A program made the translations under genes and the position numbers. A stretch of 64,000 nucleotides of DNA from Microbacterium sp. Nx66 (GTDB taxonomy: Bacteria > Actinomycetota > Actinomycetes > Actinomycetales > Microbacteriaceae), in contig NZ_LR880474.1 of NCBI RefSeq assembly GCF_904066215.1, positions 2,728,001 to 2,792,000 on the forward strand. Direction: 5' to 3'. The notes below the pieces were generated by a model that saw only the letters and a program-made list of their open reading frames with translations, did no database searches and was not told where the DNA came from. Positions 46,986 to 55,105 of this stretch are shown one piece after another. Every line of letters begins with the position of its first letter. Position 1 is the first letter of the stretch.

Positions 46986-47347
46986 TGATTCGTTTCCACT
47001 CGGCTTCCCTTCCGCGGGCGAGGTTGGACCCGCGCGAAGTCGATGAACTCATCGACTATGCGATGAGCGAACTCGGTAGGCACAACATGTCGTTCATCAA
47101 CGACGACGGAGTTCTGGTCTGCATCGGAACATCGCGAGGAAAGATGGCTCGCCTCGCTCGAGACGCGCTACGCGTCCTCGGCCCCGAGAAGGCCCGGCAG
47201 ACAGTCGACGAACATATTGCCAACCTCATTGAAGTCGAACGCGATTCATACCGCCTCGGCTTCACAGACATCAAAAGGAAGGCCGCCGACCTGCTGGAAC
47301 AGGGCGACGGCAGTAGTCAAATGAAGGAGATTCAAGATGACTTGTGA
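46982..47347 (+). CDS. Hypothetical element protein
   Basis: 121 residues, overlapping the previous gene by 4 bp. Mostly helical with charged C-terminus; no membrane segment and no recognised motif. Part of the early rightward operon, so a role in replication or excision is possible but unsupported. Confidence 0.7.
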   Translation: MMIRFHSASLPRARLDPREVDELIDYAMSELGRHNMSFINDDGVLVCIGTSRGKMARLARDALRVLGPEKARQTVDEHIANLIEVERDSYRLGFTDIKRKAADLLEQGDGSSQMKEIQDDL

Positions 47348-47828
47348 AACAAGTATCGCAGATTCGCGCGCCAACCGCACGTTGTTGGTAGCGGGGGCGA
47401 AGAGTACAGCGGCAACTCCGCCCCCAACCCGCCGCGATCCCGGCTGGGACGAGTACTCGGCAACCTACCTGCGGGCTCACCCCGAGGTGTCTGCCGCGGC
47501 GCCCTCGTGGACCGAGGAGCTCGAGTTCTTGGACATCGAAGACGAGGTGGAGGGGACTGTCTTCTCCTTCTCTCGGACCATCCGGGATGTCGAGCTCTAC
47601 GGCGGGGGACGCCTCCACCCGGACGGCCGCGTCGAGCTCTACGACAACGGAGTGCCGAACATCTACATCCGTGCGGAACTTCGAGCCGACCAAGACCCGG
47701 ACGTCGCGCGGTGGGCGATGGATGTGGCAGAAGACCTCGTGGCCGCCGCGTTGTTGTTGCGCGCAGAGCCGAAGTTGTTGCGGCGGCCCGCTCAGGTCGA
47801 CGCCGAGTTGCAGAGGCTGGACGTCTGA
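47337..47828 (+). CDS. Hypothetical element protein
   Basis: 163 residues, overlapping its neighbours on both sides (11 bp upstream, TGATG downstream). GWDEYSATYLRAHPEV and an Asp/Glu-rich middle, ending in a helical segment with RRPAQVDAELQRL. Not recognised. Confidence 0.68.
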   Translation: MTCETSIADSRANRTLLVAGAKSTAATPPPTRRDPGWDEYSATYLRAHPEVSAAAPSWTEELEFLDIEDEVEGTVFSFSRTIRDVELYGGGRLHPDGRVELYDNGVPNIYIRAELRADQDPDVARWAMDVAEDLVAAALLLRAEPKLLRRPAQVDAELQRLDV

Positions 47829-48151
47829 TGGCCTGCCGGTTCGGCTGGTGCGATACGCCCGCCAACATCCATGCCGACGACGTCAGCCACCACACCCGCG
47901 ATCTCGGTCACGGGATGCTGCTCACGGTTGACATGAACGGAATGCCGATCACGAACTGGATGCCCGACTGGCAGGAGTGGTGGATCAACAAGCCCGAGGA
48001 GATCGACACCGAGTATGGCGACGTCGCGACCATGCTCTCCGATCTCCCGAAGCACTACCGGGAGTTCCGGGATGAGCTCATCAATGACCCGGTGTTCGCC
48101 GACGAGGTAATGGCCATGAAGGCAAAGGATGCCAGGGAGCCGAAGAAATGA
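47828..48151 (+). CDS. Hypothetical element protein with Cys/His-rich N-terminus
   Basis: 107 residues. MACRFGWCDTPANIHADDVSHH has two Cys and three His that could bind zinc, followed by a Trp-rich stretch NWMPDWQEWWINKPEE. Overlaps both neighbours by 1-4 bp. Function unknown. Confidence 0.7.
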   Translation: MACRFGWCDTPANIHADDVSHHTRDLGHGMLLTVDMNGMPITNWMPDWQEWWINKPEEIDTEYGDVATMLSDLPKHYREFRDELINDPVFADEVMAMKAKDAREPKK

Positions 48152-48567
48152 GTGCGCTCGAAACCAAACTGAATCCGGGAGCAGTGCGTGCCTGGGCGCG
48201 CGCGAACGGTATCCCCGTCAGCAAGACCGGCAAGATCGCACTCCACGTTCGCGAATGCTACGCCGAAGCGCACCCGCAATACGTCGCAGAACCGGACACC
48301 GAGCTGCAAGCGCGCAGTTCCCGTCCAGATCTGTTCGCCCTCGCTGACGACGTGGTCGAAGCAGAGATGGTGAGAACCGGTCGTTTGAGCTTCGAGCCGC
48401 CAGCGAACGAACCGCGTCGTGAAGAGCCGCGGTCCCTGACTGAGTGGCTCAGGCTACGCGACGAACTCGCGGACGCGATCGCCCAGCATGTCGGCGGCTC
48501 TCCCTCCGTCCGGGAGGCAGCCGAAGCGCTCCTTGTTCAGGGCTGGATGCGGAACGCTGCTGCCTGA
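48148..48567 (+). CDS. Lsr2-like DNA-binding protein
   Basis: 139 residues. AVRAWARANGIPVSKTGKIALHVRECYAEAH resembles the C-terminal DNA-binding domain of Lsr2, including the AT-hook-like turn (R-G-R in Lsr2, T-G-K here). The N-terminal Lsr2 oligomerisation domain is missing and a different helical C-terminus follows. It may compete with or modulate the host xenogeneic silencer. Confidence 0.72.
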   Translation: MSALETKLNPGAVRAWARANGIPVSKTGKIALHVRECYAEAHPQYVAEPDTELQARSSRPDLFALADDVVEAEMVRTGRLSFEPPANEPRREEPRSLTEWLRLRDELADAIAQHVGGSPSVREAAEALLVQGWMRNAAA

Positions 48568-48590
48568 CGGACCGCCTCGTGCCCTCATTC

Positions 48591-48624
48591 CGGTGCCCCT
48601 CGTCCCCAGCGATGAGGGGCACCG
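48591..48624. terminator. Terminator after the Lsr2-like gene
   Basis: Perfect 11-bp stem CGGTGCCCCTC / GAGGGGCACCG with a 12-base loop, followed by TCCGTTTC. Ends the early rightward operon. Confidence 0.72.
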
Positions 48625-48669
48625 TCCGTTTCAACTGAACCGCAACCCCGTGGAAGGGGATCACATCAC

Positions 48670-48795
48670 ATGACTGAGAAGAGGGAGACAGCCTTCCAGA
48701 AGCGCATGAAGGCATTCCACGAAGCGCAGGCGCGAAACGCTGCCGCCCGTGACAGAGCGAAGCAGAAGCCATCGTCGGCCAATGACGACGAATGA
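48670..48795 (+). CDS. Small basic protein (41 aa)
   Basis: ATG 48670 preceded by AAGGGGATC. The sequence begins MTEKRETAFQKRMKAFHEAQ and ends NDDE: highly charged, one predicted helix. It overlaps the start of the initiator-like gene by 14 bp, so it is probably translated with it. Confidence 0.5.
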   Translation: MTEKRETAFQKRMKAFHEAQARNAAARDRAKQKPSSANDDE

Positions 48796-49339
48796 GGCGT
48801 GGGCGCCGATACCCAACTCCCTGTTCCGTCTCGGATGGTCGAAGACGGAGCTGCTTGTGTACGTCGCGTTGCTTTGCCTGCCGTACCAGAACAACGGGTT
48901 GGTGATCGCGGGACAGGCGGAAATCTCGGCGGGCGCGGGGGTTTCAGTGCGCACGACTCGAGAGGTGATTCCGCGGCTCGTAGCGGCGGGAGTTATCGTC
49001 CAGCGGCAACTGTACGAGGGGATACCTACTCACTATCAGGTTCACGAGCTACCCCGCGACGGCGGCTTCTTTCGGCTTCCACGACGGTGGCTGTGGGAAA
49101 CCCAGCTAACGACAACTGAGCGCATCGTGTACCTCGTACTGCTGTCACGCCGAAACAGGCACTCGGGCGAAGCGGTCGTCTCATGGGTGACGATCCTCGC
49201 CGAAGCCCGCGTGACCCGCCGAACGCTCGCTCCCGCACTCGACACGCTCGAGACAGCTGGCCTCATCAGCCGGCTACATCAACGGCGGCACGCCAAACGT
49301 CAGGGCACCAACAGGTACAAGGTGCTGTTGCCCAGCTGA
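48782..49339 (+). CDS. Winged-helix protein, probable replication initiator
   Basis: 185 residues from ATG 48782 (GTG 48749 is an alternative). Two winged-helix segments: EAWAPIPNSLFRLGWSKTELLVYVALL...SVRTTREVIPRLVAAGVI and LTTTERIVYLVLLSRRN...VTRRTLAPALDTLETAGLI. Tandem winged helices of this kind occur in plasmid and phage initiators. Iterons begin 15 bp after its stop, which strengthens the assignment. No helicase or primase motif. Confidence 0.68.
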   Translation: MTTNEAWAPIPNSLFRLGWSKTELLVYVALLCLPYQNNGLVIAGQAEISAGAGVSVRTTREVIPRLVAAGVIVQRQLYEGIPTHYQVHELPRDGGFFRLPRRWLWETQLTTTERIVYLVLLSRRNRHSGEAVVSWVTILAEARVTRRTLAPALDTLETAGLISRLHQRRHAKRQGTNRYKVLLPS

Positions 49340-49353
49340 CGGTGCGAGCGAAC

Positions 49354-49451
49354 AAAAGGGAACCTCGACCCCGGCAAAAGGGAACCTCGACCCCGGCAAA
49401 AGGGAACCTCGACCCCGGCAAAAGGGAACCTCGACCCCGGCAAAAGGGAAC
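49354..49451. repeat. Iterons: four 22-bp tandem direct repeats plus a partial fifth
   Basis: Units start at 49354, 49376, 49398 and 49420, with a 10-bp partial unit at 49442. Each begins AAAAGGGAACC and ends CCCCGGC, with no mismatch. The 22-bp period equals two helical turns, so a protein would bind all copies on one face. Position next to an initiator-like gene suggests a replication origin. There are no spacers, so it is not a CRISPR. Confidence 0.85.
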
Positions 49452-49466
49452 TAGGAACAAGAACTT

Positions 49467-49826
49467 ATGACAAGAACCTCTTACAAGACATTAGGAGCGA
49501 CTGCGAGCAGTAGCTCACGCATCAGCTTCCAGAACCTCCGAGAGAACCGATCAACCGCAAAGCAACGCGCCCTCCTCCGAGACCTGTGGATCATCATCAG
49601 CGGAAACCTCCCGTCCCCCGATGTCGAACGGGCCTGGGCCCTTCTCTCGGTGCAGCAAGCTCGCGACCTCATCCGCGACTACTACCGCAGGTTCGGGCGA
49701 GCGGGAAATTACGATGGCGGACTCGACGAAAGCGACCCCGAAGTCGAACACCTCTCACCACGAGGGCGGGCATTTGTCAGATCAGGATTCGACCCCTACT
49801 TCGACGTCGGGCTGGACGACACATGA
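49467..49826 (+). CDS. Hypothetical element protein
   Basis: 119 residues. N-terminal Ser-rich stretch, then a helical region DVERAWALLSVQQARDLIRDYYRRFGRAG. The start lies 16 bp after the iterons. Not recognised. Confidence 0.6.
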   Translation: MTRTSYKTLGATASSSSRISFQNLRENRSTAKQRALLRDLWIIISGNLPSPDVERAWALLSVQQARDLIRDYYRRFGRAGNYDGGLDESDPEVEHLSPRGRAFVRSGFDPYFDVGLDDT

Positions 49827-49869
49827 GGCCCGACGTATCCGGACCGCCACTCAAAGAAGGGAGAACCCG

Positions 49870-50175
49870 ATGGGCGCAGCAGCCCCGAAGCCACTCAACT
49901 TCCGAGCACTAAGCAACGCCTGGGACGACCCACTCGCATTCGCCCGCGAACTGAGCCGGTATTACTCACAACTCGAAGCCTCAGGACACAGGCAACCGAC
50001 GCGCGACTGGACCACCGCGCTTCGAAAGGAGAAACCAATGAACACGGACGAGGACACCCCCACAACGGGGCTCAGAGACCCAGCCGGTCTAGAACGCCTC
50101 GAACCCGCCCTGTACTCACCCGAGGGGATGGCCCGAGCATCCGAGGGACCCTACGTCCCCCAGGACGAAACATGA
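49870..50175 (+). CDS. Hypothetical element protein
   Basis: 101 residues from ATG 49870, preceded by GAAGGGAG. Helical N-terminus (LNFRALSNAWDDPLAFARELSRYYSQLEASGH), acidic C-terminus. Overlaps the next gene by 4 bp. Confidence 0.6.
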   Translation: MGAAAPKPLNFRALSNAWDDPLAFARELSRYYSQLEASGHRQPTRDWTTALRKEKPMNTDEDTPTTGLRDPAGLERLEPALYSPEGMARASEGPYVPQDET

Positions 50176-50390
50176 CCCGCTTCTACTCGGCACCCCACAG
50201 ATACCAACAGAACATCAACGACGGCCAAGAAGCAGCAGTCACCCGGGCCGTCCTCCAAAACCCGACCGGTGCAACCGAACCAGGGATCGCAATCATCGTC
50301 GGCCGGCTACCAAAACTCGTGATCCCAACATCAGACGCAATCCGCATCGCAACAGACATCGCGGATGCTGCAACCAATCAGAAGAACTGA
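50172..50390 (+). CDS. Hypothetical element protein (72 aa)
   Basis: 72 residues, ATGA overlap upstream. Beta-rich middle (GIAIIVGRLPKLVIPTSDAIRIATDIADAA). It resembles small phage proteins of unknown role. No motif. Confidence 0.55.
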   Translation: MTRFYSAPHRYQQNINDGQEAAVTRAVLQNPTGATEPGIAIIVGRLPKLVIPTSDAIRIATDIADAATNQKN

Positions 50391-50401
50391 GGAGACCCGC
50401 C

Positions 50402-50998
50402 ATGGCACTGACCAATCTGAACAACGAACTCAACAACCTTCGCGACACCGCGTCCAAGATCCGCAGCGACTTCGCCACAGAGGTTGCCGCACTCAACGCC
50501 AACGACAAGCTCTCGATGGCCGGTAAGCGAGCCGAGTTGGACCGCCGTGAGCCCGAGTACCGCGCCAAGCTCACCGAGCTCAGCGACCGCGAAACCGCTG
50601 CGCTCGAGAACACGCGTCAGAGCCTCCGCCGACAGATCACCGGAACCGCCACAGACGGGGACGTCATCGCCTTCCGCGACGCCCACGACCGGGCCGCAAC
50701 ACTCAAGACTCCGTATGACGCCCGAGATGCGATGTCCCGTGCACTGGACGTCGGAGATCAGGCACTCGCGAAGGCCATCCTCGACACCGCCATCGGCAAG
50801 GGATGGGACGACGCCGTCACCTCGTATACAAGTGCGAACCCCGACATGGCCACCACAATCAACGACCTGTACGACCTACACCGGTGGACAGACAACGTGC
50901 AGAACGAGTTCCAGCGGAGCATGGCCTACCAGCTTCCCGAAGCACGTCTAAAGGACGCCGCCGAGGGGCAGTTCGCGAACGGAACTGTCTACCCCTGA
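50402..50998 (+). CDS. Coiled-coil protein, possibly phage-derived
   Basis: 198 residues. The N-terminal half is a long charged helix with heptad character (LNNLRDTASKIRSDFATEVAALNANDKLS...). The C-terminal half is globular. Size and layout resemble scaffold or minor structural proteins of phages, but no specific match is claimed. Ribosome-binding site GGAG precedes the ATG. Confidence 0.65.
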   Translation: MALTNLNNELNNLRDTASKIRSDFATEVAALNANDKLSMAGKRAELDRREPEYRAKLTELSDRETAALENTRQSLRRQITGTATDGDVIAFRDAHDRAATLKTPYDARDAMSRALDVGDQALAKAILDTAIGKGWDDAVTSYTSANPDMATTINDLYDLHRWTDNVQNEFQRSMAYQLPEARLKDAAEGQFANGTVYP

Positions 50999-51003
50999 CC
51001 GAC

Positions 51004-51035
51004 GAGCGCGGGTAGGCAACGCTCTACCCGCGCTC
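51004..51035. terminator. Bidirectional terminator between the coiled-coil gene and the acetyltransferase-like gene
   Basis: Perfect 12-bp stem GAGCGCGGGTAG / CTACCCGCGCTC with an 8-base loop, just past the plus-strand stop. The stop codon of the minus-strand gene lies in the stem. Confidence 0.7.
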
Positions 51036-51521
51036 AAGAAAAAACAAAGCCCGGCCGTGAGTATGCCCATCAGCTCTGGGTACGAAAGTCCACCCCGTAC
51101 TCCCCCAGAACCTGTCCGCATTCTCCGAGAAGGCGAACAAGGTCCGGTCCGGGAACAGCCGCTCCACCTGCCGCACTACCGCACTGCCGATGCCCCGGGG
51201 TGGGTGCCGGAGGTCAGCGCGCACCTCGATGAAGTCGATAGCCATGGCGTCCGATGGCAGTGCAACGCCAGCCCCCTCCGGGTCGATGAAGCCGGCTTGC
51301 CCGCGTACGAGGACGCGCGCAGCTTCCGTCCTGTCCGTGTCGAAAAACGAGTACGGGCGGTAGTCGATCCGGGCCGTCGACCGCAGGAATGGGTCAGACC
51401 ACCAATTTGGATCGAAACCCCGAGCCTCAGAGTCAAACGGCGACTCGAACTCACGGACCTGAGGGCGATAGATCGGGTCAAGGTGAAGCACGGAATCAGT
51501 GTGGCAGAACCTATGGGCCAC
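51024..51521 (-). CDS. GNAT-like acetyltransferase
   Basis: About 165 residues from GTG 51521 (preceded by GGGAGGGGGT). IDFIEVRADLRHPPRGIGSAVVRQVERLFPDRTLFAFSENADRFWGSTGW has the order of GNAT motifs A and B, with GIGSAVV as a reduced acetyl-CoA loop. Opposite in strand to its neighbours, so likely cargo. Substrate unknown; the start is uncertain. Confidence 0.65.
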   Translation of the reverse strand: MAHRFCHTDSVLHLDPIYRPQVREFESPFDSEARGFDPNWWSDPFLRSTARIDYRPYSFFDTDRTEAARVLVRGQAGFIDPEGAGVALPSDAMAIDFIEVRADLRHPPRGIGSAVVRQVERLFPDRTLFAFSENADRFWGSTGWTFVPRADGHTHGRALFFLERG

Positions 51522-51609
51522 ACCCCCTCCCGCCCCCGCCCAAGGCCACCCCGAAGGTATAGGGCCGATCTCTCCCCGCCGTTTTTTTCCACGTAGGTAC
51601 ATCACTTAG

Positions 51610-51825
51610 ATGGGAGTCCGTATGAGCCGGGGCCTGGGGTGTGTTCAGCGGGATCTGCTCGAGCAGCTCGCCAGTCTCCGCGTAGGTATGGGTCTTCTCC
51701 CGGGTGATGGTGGGGCAAACACAAGGCGCGCAGCGTTGCGGCTCGCTGATCGGGGGCTGGTGACCGTCGAGTATCGACGTGTTTTTGGACGGCGGCGGCT
51801 GGTCATCCGGCTCCCGCCCGCATGA
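51610..51825 (+). CDS. Small HTH-like protein
   Basis: 71 residues. GANTRRAALRLADRGLVTVEYRRVFGRRRLVIRLPPA looks like the recognition helix and wing of a winged-helix fold. Possibly an element regulator. No family match claimed. Confidence 0.5.
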   Translation: MGVRMSRGLGCVQRDLLEQLASLRVGMGLLPGDGGANTRRAALRLADRGLVTVEYRRVFGRRRLVIRLPPA

Positions 51826-51874
51826 AAAAGGATCCGTGTGTGAAAAGGCCCTGTACCTCTGGGAGGGCCGCGAA

Positions 51875-51898
51875 GGGGGCGGGAGGGACCCCGCCCCC
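51875..51898. terminator. Hairpin between the small HTH-like gene and the membrane protein gene
   Basis: 9-bp GC-only stem GGGGGCGGG / CCCGCCCCC with a short loop, 50 bp past the HTH-like stop. Confidence 0.55.
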
Positions 51899-51927
51899 GC
51901 AAGTCTTGATGAGAAGGAGTTGAAGCG

Positions 51928-52089
51928 ATGAACCCTTGGGAAATCGTTAGTTGGATCGGCGCGATTGCAGTGTCGATTGTGATCATCGGCCTGTTGGTCG
52001 TGTTCGTGAAGGGCGTCGTGAAGCCGTCGTCGCCGGAGCATCCCGTTGATCGGATGGCGCGGCGGCTGGGGGGTGACTCGCGTGGATGA
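51928..52089 (+). CDS. Small single-pass membrane protein
   Basis: 53 residues: a membrane segment (SWIGAIAVSIVIIGLLVVFV) and a positively charged tail. AAGGAG lies eight bases before the ATG. Its end overlaps the next start. It precedes the tape-measure gene; a holin role is possible but unsupported. Confidence 0.6.
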   Translation: MNPWEIVSWIGAIAVSIVIIGLLVVFVKGVVKPSSPEHPVDRMARRLGGDSRG

Positions 52090-52315
52090 TCTGGATCTGG
52101 CGCGGCGGGTGTCGGCGATGGTGATCCTGGCGGAGCCGTCTGAGCGGGAGTCGGTTCTGCAGAGGGAGATCCCCTTGGACCGGTTTGCTCGTGTGCTTGC
52201 GCTGTTGCCGGGGGTGATGGCGGCGACGGTCGATTCGATCGTTGCGCGGGATAAGCGGCACCGGCTGGCTGTCCACGGGGTCCTGCGTACCTTCTTGCAG
52301 GAAACGAAGCAGTAG
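52082..52315 (+). CDS. Hypothetical protein upstream of the tape measure
   Basis: 77 residues from GTG 52082, overlapping the previous stop. All-helical: VDDLDLARRVSAMVILAEPS. It sits where phages encode tail-assembly chaperones, but it is shorter than those and no slippery frameshift site was recognised. Confidence 0.58.
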   Translation: MDDLDLARRVSAMVILAEPSERESVLQREIPLDRFARVLALLPGVMAATVDSIVARDKRHRLAVHGVLRTFLQETKQ

Positions 52316-52432
52316 CGGCGATTGAGCCGAACAGGGCGTCTCGACCTCACGGTCGGGGCGCCCTTCGTAATTCAACACGGAGGGAAGTCGCCTACCTCCT
52401 GCGTGGCCTTCGGGCTGTTTGGAGGTGCCGTA

Positions 52433-54652
52433 GTGGCACAGGAAATCGGGGTTGCCTATGTGAGCCTGCTCCCTTCTGGGACGGGCTTTTCGAAGGCGGT
52501 GGACAAGGAGGCACAGCAGTCGTTTTCGAGCGCGGAGAAGCGTTCCACGGGCTTCTTCGCGTCTTTGCGGAGCGGTGTGGGGAAGATCGTCGGCGGTGTG
52601 GGGTTGCTTGCCGGCACGGTCGGGGCGATCGCGCTGGGTGGGGGTATTTCGCGTGCTCTGAATATTGAGGATGCGACGGCGAAGCTCAAGGGTCTCGGGC
52701 ATGACACGAAGGCCGTTGAGGCGATCATGCAGGACGCTCTTGCTTCGGTGAAGGGCACGGCGTTTGGTTTGGATGCTGCGGCGACGACTGCGGCTTCTGC
52801 GGTTGCGGCGGGTATTAAGCCGGGTCAGGAGTTGGAGCGGTATCTGCGGTTGACGGCGGATGCGGCGACGATTGCTGGTACGTCGATGGGTGAGATGGGC
52901 GACATCATCAACCAGGTGACCTCTAAGGGTTACGCGGGGATGGAGAACCTGAATCGGTTGACGGAGCGGGGTATCCCGATCATGAAGTGGCTCCAGAAGG
53001 AGTACGGGGTCACTGCGGATGAGCTCCAGAAGATGGTGTCTCGGGGTGAGATCGACGCTGCCACGTTCCGTAAGGTTATCGAGGACAACATCGGTGGCGC
53101 GGCTCTTGAGTCGGGGAACACGACGCGCGGGTCGCTCGCCAACCTTGGCGCCGCACTCAGCCGGCTCGGGGAGGCGTTCGCTGGCCCTGCTCTGGGGCTC
53201 GCTAGGGACTTCTTCGGTGAGCTGACGACGATCGCGGATGGGATCACCGCTCGGGTGCAGCCGGTCGTTGAGAAGTTGCAGTGGACGCTCGATGGGATCG
53301 ACTTCCAGTTCTCCGATTCGGTGTTGAACACTCTTGATCGCATGGTGTCGGGGTTCTCGGAGCTCAAGGGCACCTTCTCTGGGATGGAGGGGCTCACACC
53401 GGTCTTCACGGCGCTGGCCGGCGCGATGGCTCCGATGGTGGCGGCTCTGCCGATCATCGGCCGGTTCCTTCCGGTGGTCTCTGGACCCGTGGGCGCAGTG
53501 ATCGGTTTGGTCGCTGGCCTGGTTATCGAATCCGACGCCTTGCAGTCTTCGCTTCTCGGGCTCGGTGAGACGTTCAAGCCTCTCGGCGCTGTGCTGCAAG
53601 AGTTGGGGACAACGGTCGGGCCAGTGGTGGCGGATTTGCTCGCGCGCCTCGGTGACCAACTCGCTGAGGTGGTGCCGCTGCTCGCCGACGTCCTGGTGGA
53701 CGCGATCTCGCAACTGGCCCCGCCGCTGGTAGAGCTGCTGGTGGCGTTGCTTCCGCTCCTGCCTCCGTTGATCGAACTGGCGGTGGACATTCTGCCGATT
53801 CTTACGCAGGCGCTTCAGATGCTCATCCCGGTTCTTGTGCCTTTGATTCAGGGTCTTGCGGAGTTGACTGCGTTCGTGGTGAACCTGCTGCTGTTCTTGA
53901 ATGGCAACAAGACTCTTGAGGATTGGGGAAAGCAGGTCGAGGGTACGCAGGGGCCGATCATCGATATGGCGCGTGGAATCAATGACTGGTTGGCGCCGGC
54001 GTTGAACTTCTTGATGGGGTTGGTGTCGCAGGTGGCGTCTACCTGGAATGCTGCATGGTCTCGGGTTACGTCGTTCTTCAGTTCGGCGGCGACGAACATC
54101 AGCGGGACGGCGACGCGCATCTGGTCGACGCTGACTTCAGTGTTCAGCAGTGGAGTCAGCCGCGTCGTTTCGATCTTCACCGGCTTGCCTCGTCACATCC
54201 AGAATCTGTTCGCGGGTGCTGGTTCGTGGCTTGTCAGTTCGGGTCGCGCCTTGTTGCAGGGGTTCATTGACGGTATCCGTTCGATGATCGGCAGCGTCGG
54301 CGACGCGATCGGTGGCGTGTTGAGTTGGGCGCAAGGGTTCTTCCCGCATTCGCCGGCTCTTCGCGGCCCGTTCTCGGGTCAGGGGTGGGCTGCTGTGTTC
54401 GATGGTGGCCAGTCGTTGATGGAGCAGTTCGCGTTTGGTGCGGAGTCGTTCCGTCCGGAGTTGTCGTTCTCGAACCTTGTCGGGTTGACGGGTGCTGCGA
54501 CTGCTGCTGCTGCACCGCGGATGCCGTCCGAGCTCGTGATCCGTGATGTGAACGACCAGCTTGTGGGACGGATGGGCGTGGAAGCGGACTCGAGGATCGG
54601 CCGCTACGACCAGGCGTCGAAGGCCTGGACTCGTGGTGGAGCCCGCCGCTAG
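52433..54652 (+). CDS. Phage tape measure protein
   Basis: 739 residues from GTG 52433, with GGAGGT seven bases upstream. N-terminal YVSLLPSGTGFSKAVDKEAQ and the tape-measure domain (LNIEDATAKLKGLGHDTKAVEAIMQDAL). Hydrophobic central segments lie at about 350-520, with repeated LP/LL motifs, and a typical end is ALLQGFIDGIRSMIGSVGDAIGGV...FPHSPALRGPFSG. It sets tail length in siphoviruses. No other complete tail gene is present. Confidence 0.9.
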   Translation: MAQEIGVAYVSLLPSGTGFSKAVDKEAQQSFSSAEKRSTGFFASLRSGVGKIVGGVGLLAGTVGAIALGGGISRALNIEDATAKLKGLGHDTKAVEAIMQDALASVKGTAFGLDAAATTAASAVAAGIKPGQELERYLRLTADAATIAGTSMGEMGDIINQVTSKGYAGMENLNRLTERGIPIMKWLQKEYGVTADELQKMVSRGEIDAATFRKVIEDNIGGAALESGNTTRGSLANLGAALSRLGEAFAGPALGLARDFFGELTTIADGITARVQPVVEKLQWTLDGIDFQFSDSVLNTLDRMVSGFSELKGTFSGMEGLTPVFTALAGAMAPMVAALPIIGRFLPVVSGPVGAVIGLVAGLVIESDALQSSLLGLGETFKPLGAVLQELGTTVGPVVADLLARLGDQLAEVVPLLADVLVDAISQLAPPLVELLVALLPLLPPLIELAVDILPILTQALQMLIPVLVPLIQGLAELTAFVVNLLLFLNGNKTLEDWGKQVEGTQGPIIDMARGINDWLAPALNFLMGLVSQVASTWNAAWSRVTSFFSSAATNISGTATRIWSTLTSVFSSGVSRVVSIFTGLPRHIQNLFAGAGSWLVSSGRALLQGFIDGIRSMIGSVGDAIGGVLSWAQGFFPHSPALRGPFSGQGWAAVFDGGQSLMEQFAFGAESFRPELSFSNLVGLTGAATAAAAPRMPSELVIRDVNDQLVGRMGVEADSRIGRYDQASKAWTRGGARR

Positions 54653-54797
54653 CCCCCTATTCGCTAAGAGCGGCATCGGTTTCCTGGGCGCTCCAGCCGC
54701 TGCCAAGGCGGCCTCGCCGGGGACCGCGACTGGTACAGATGCCGCCGTGATCAATGCGGTGTCCGCAGCGCTAAGGAACTACGGGCTTATCACCTGA
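54651..54797 (+). pseudogene. 3' remnant of a phage structural (fibre or minor tail) gene
   Basis: The frame ending at 54797 reads PLFAKSGIGFLGAPAAAKAA and ends in AVSAALRNYGLIT. This IGFxG-xPxAK ... L-x-x-x-GLIT ending is the usual C-terminus of phage fibre-type proteins. Only about 48 residues remain, directly after the tape-measure stop. The rest has been deleted. Confidence 0.65.
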
Positions 54798-54815
54798 CGG
54801 GCCATCGCCAAGAGA

Positions 54816-54850
54816 GGCCCCCACCTGAGTTCCCGCTTAGGTGGGGCCCC
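54816..54850. terminator. Terminator after the tape-measure region
   Basis: Near-perfect stem GGCCCCCACCT / AGGTGGGGCCCC with a short loop, followed by TTCC. It ends the phage-derived block. Confidence 0.75.
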
Positions 54851-54869
54851 TTCCTCAGCTACCAGTTCG

Positions 54870-54968
54870 CTAGCAGGGCTCGTCTGCGAGCTGCTCGTGC
54901 TCCTCGTATCCGAGCTCTTCGTCCTGCGCGTGCTCAGCCTCGAGCGCGAGTTCCGACTGTCGACTCAT
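54870..54968 (-). CDS. Possible very small acidic protein (32 aa)
   Basis: Minus-strand ATG 54968 with GGGGAAG just before it. The sequence starts MSRQSELALEAEHAQDEELG; 12 of 32 residues are Asp or Glu. Too short for a firm call. It is the only coding candidate in 54851-55105. Confidence 0.35.
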   Translation of the reverse strand: MSRQSELALEAEHAQDEELGYEEHEQLADEPC

Positions 54969-55105
54969 GACTTCCCCGATTCTTCAGTTATGCCCGACCC
55001 CAGTGACCGAGAGTTGAATTCTAGGGCCTCCTGGCACAGCGAAATGGGGCAACCCGCCTTTCAGGGGTCCCCGAGGCGCCGATCGTAACTACTACGGTTG
55101 CGCGC

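Noticed and set aside
49354..49451. CRISPR array
   Set aside because: The 22-bp units are contiguous, with no spacers and no cas genes in the window. Iterons explain them better.
49183..49470. A repeat protein encoded by the iterons
   Set aside because: The 22-bp period is not a multiple of three, so the frame drifts through the repeats; the real gene ends at 49339 in another frame.
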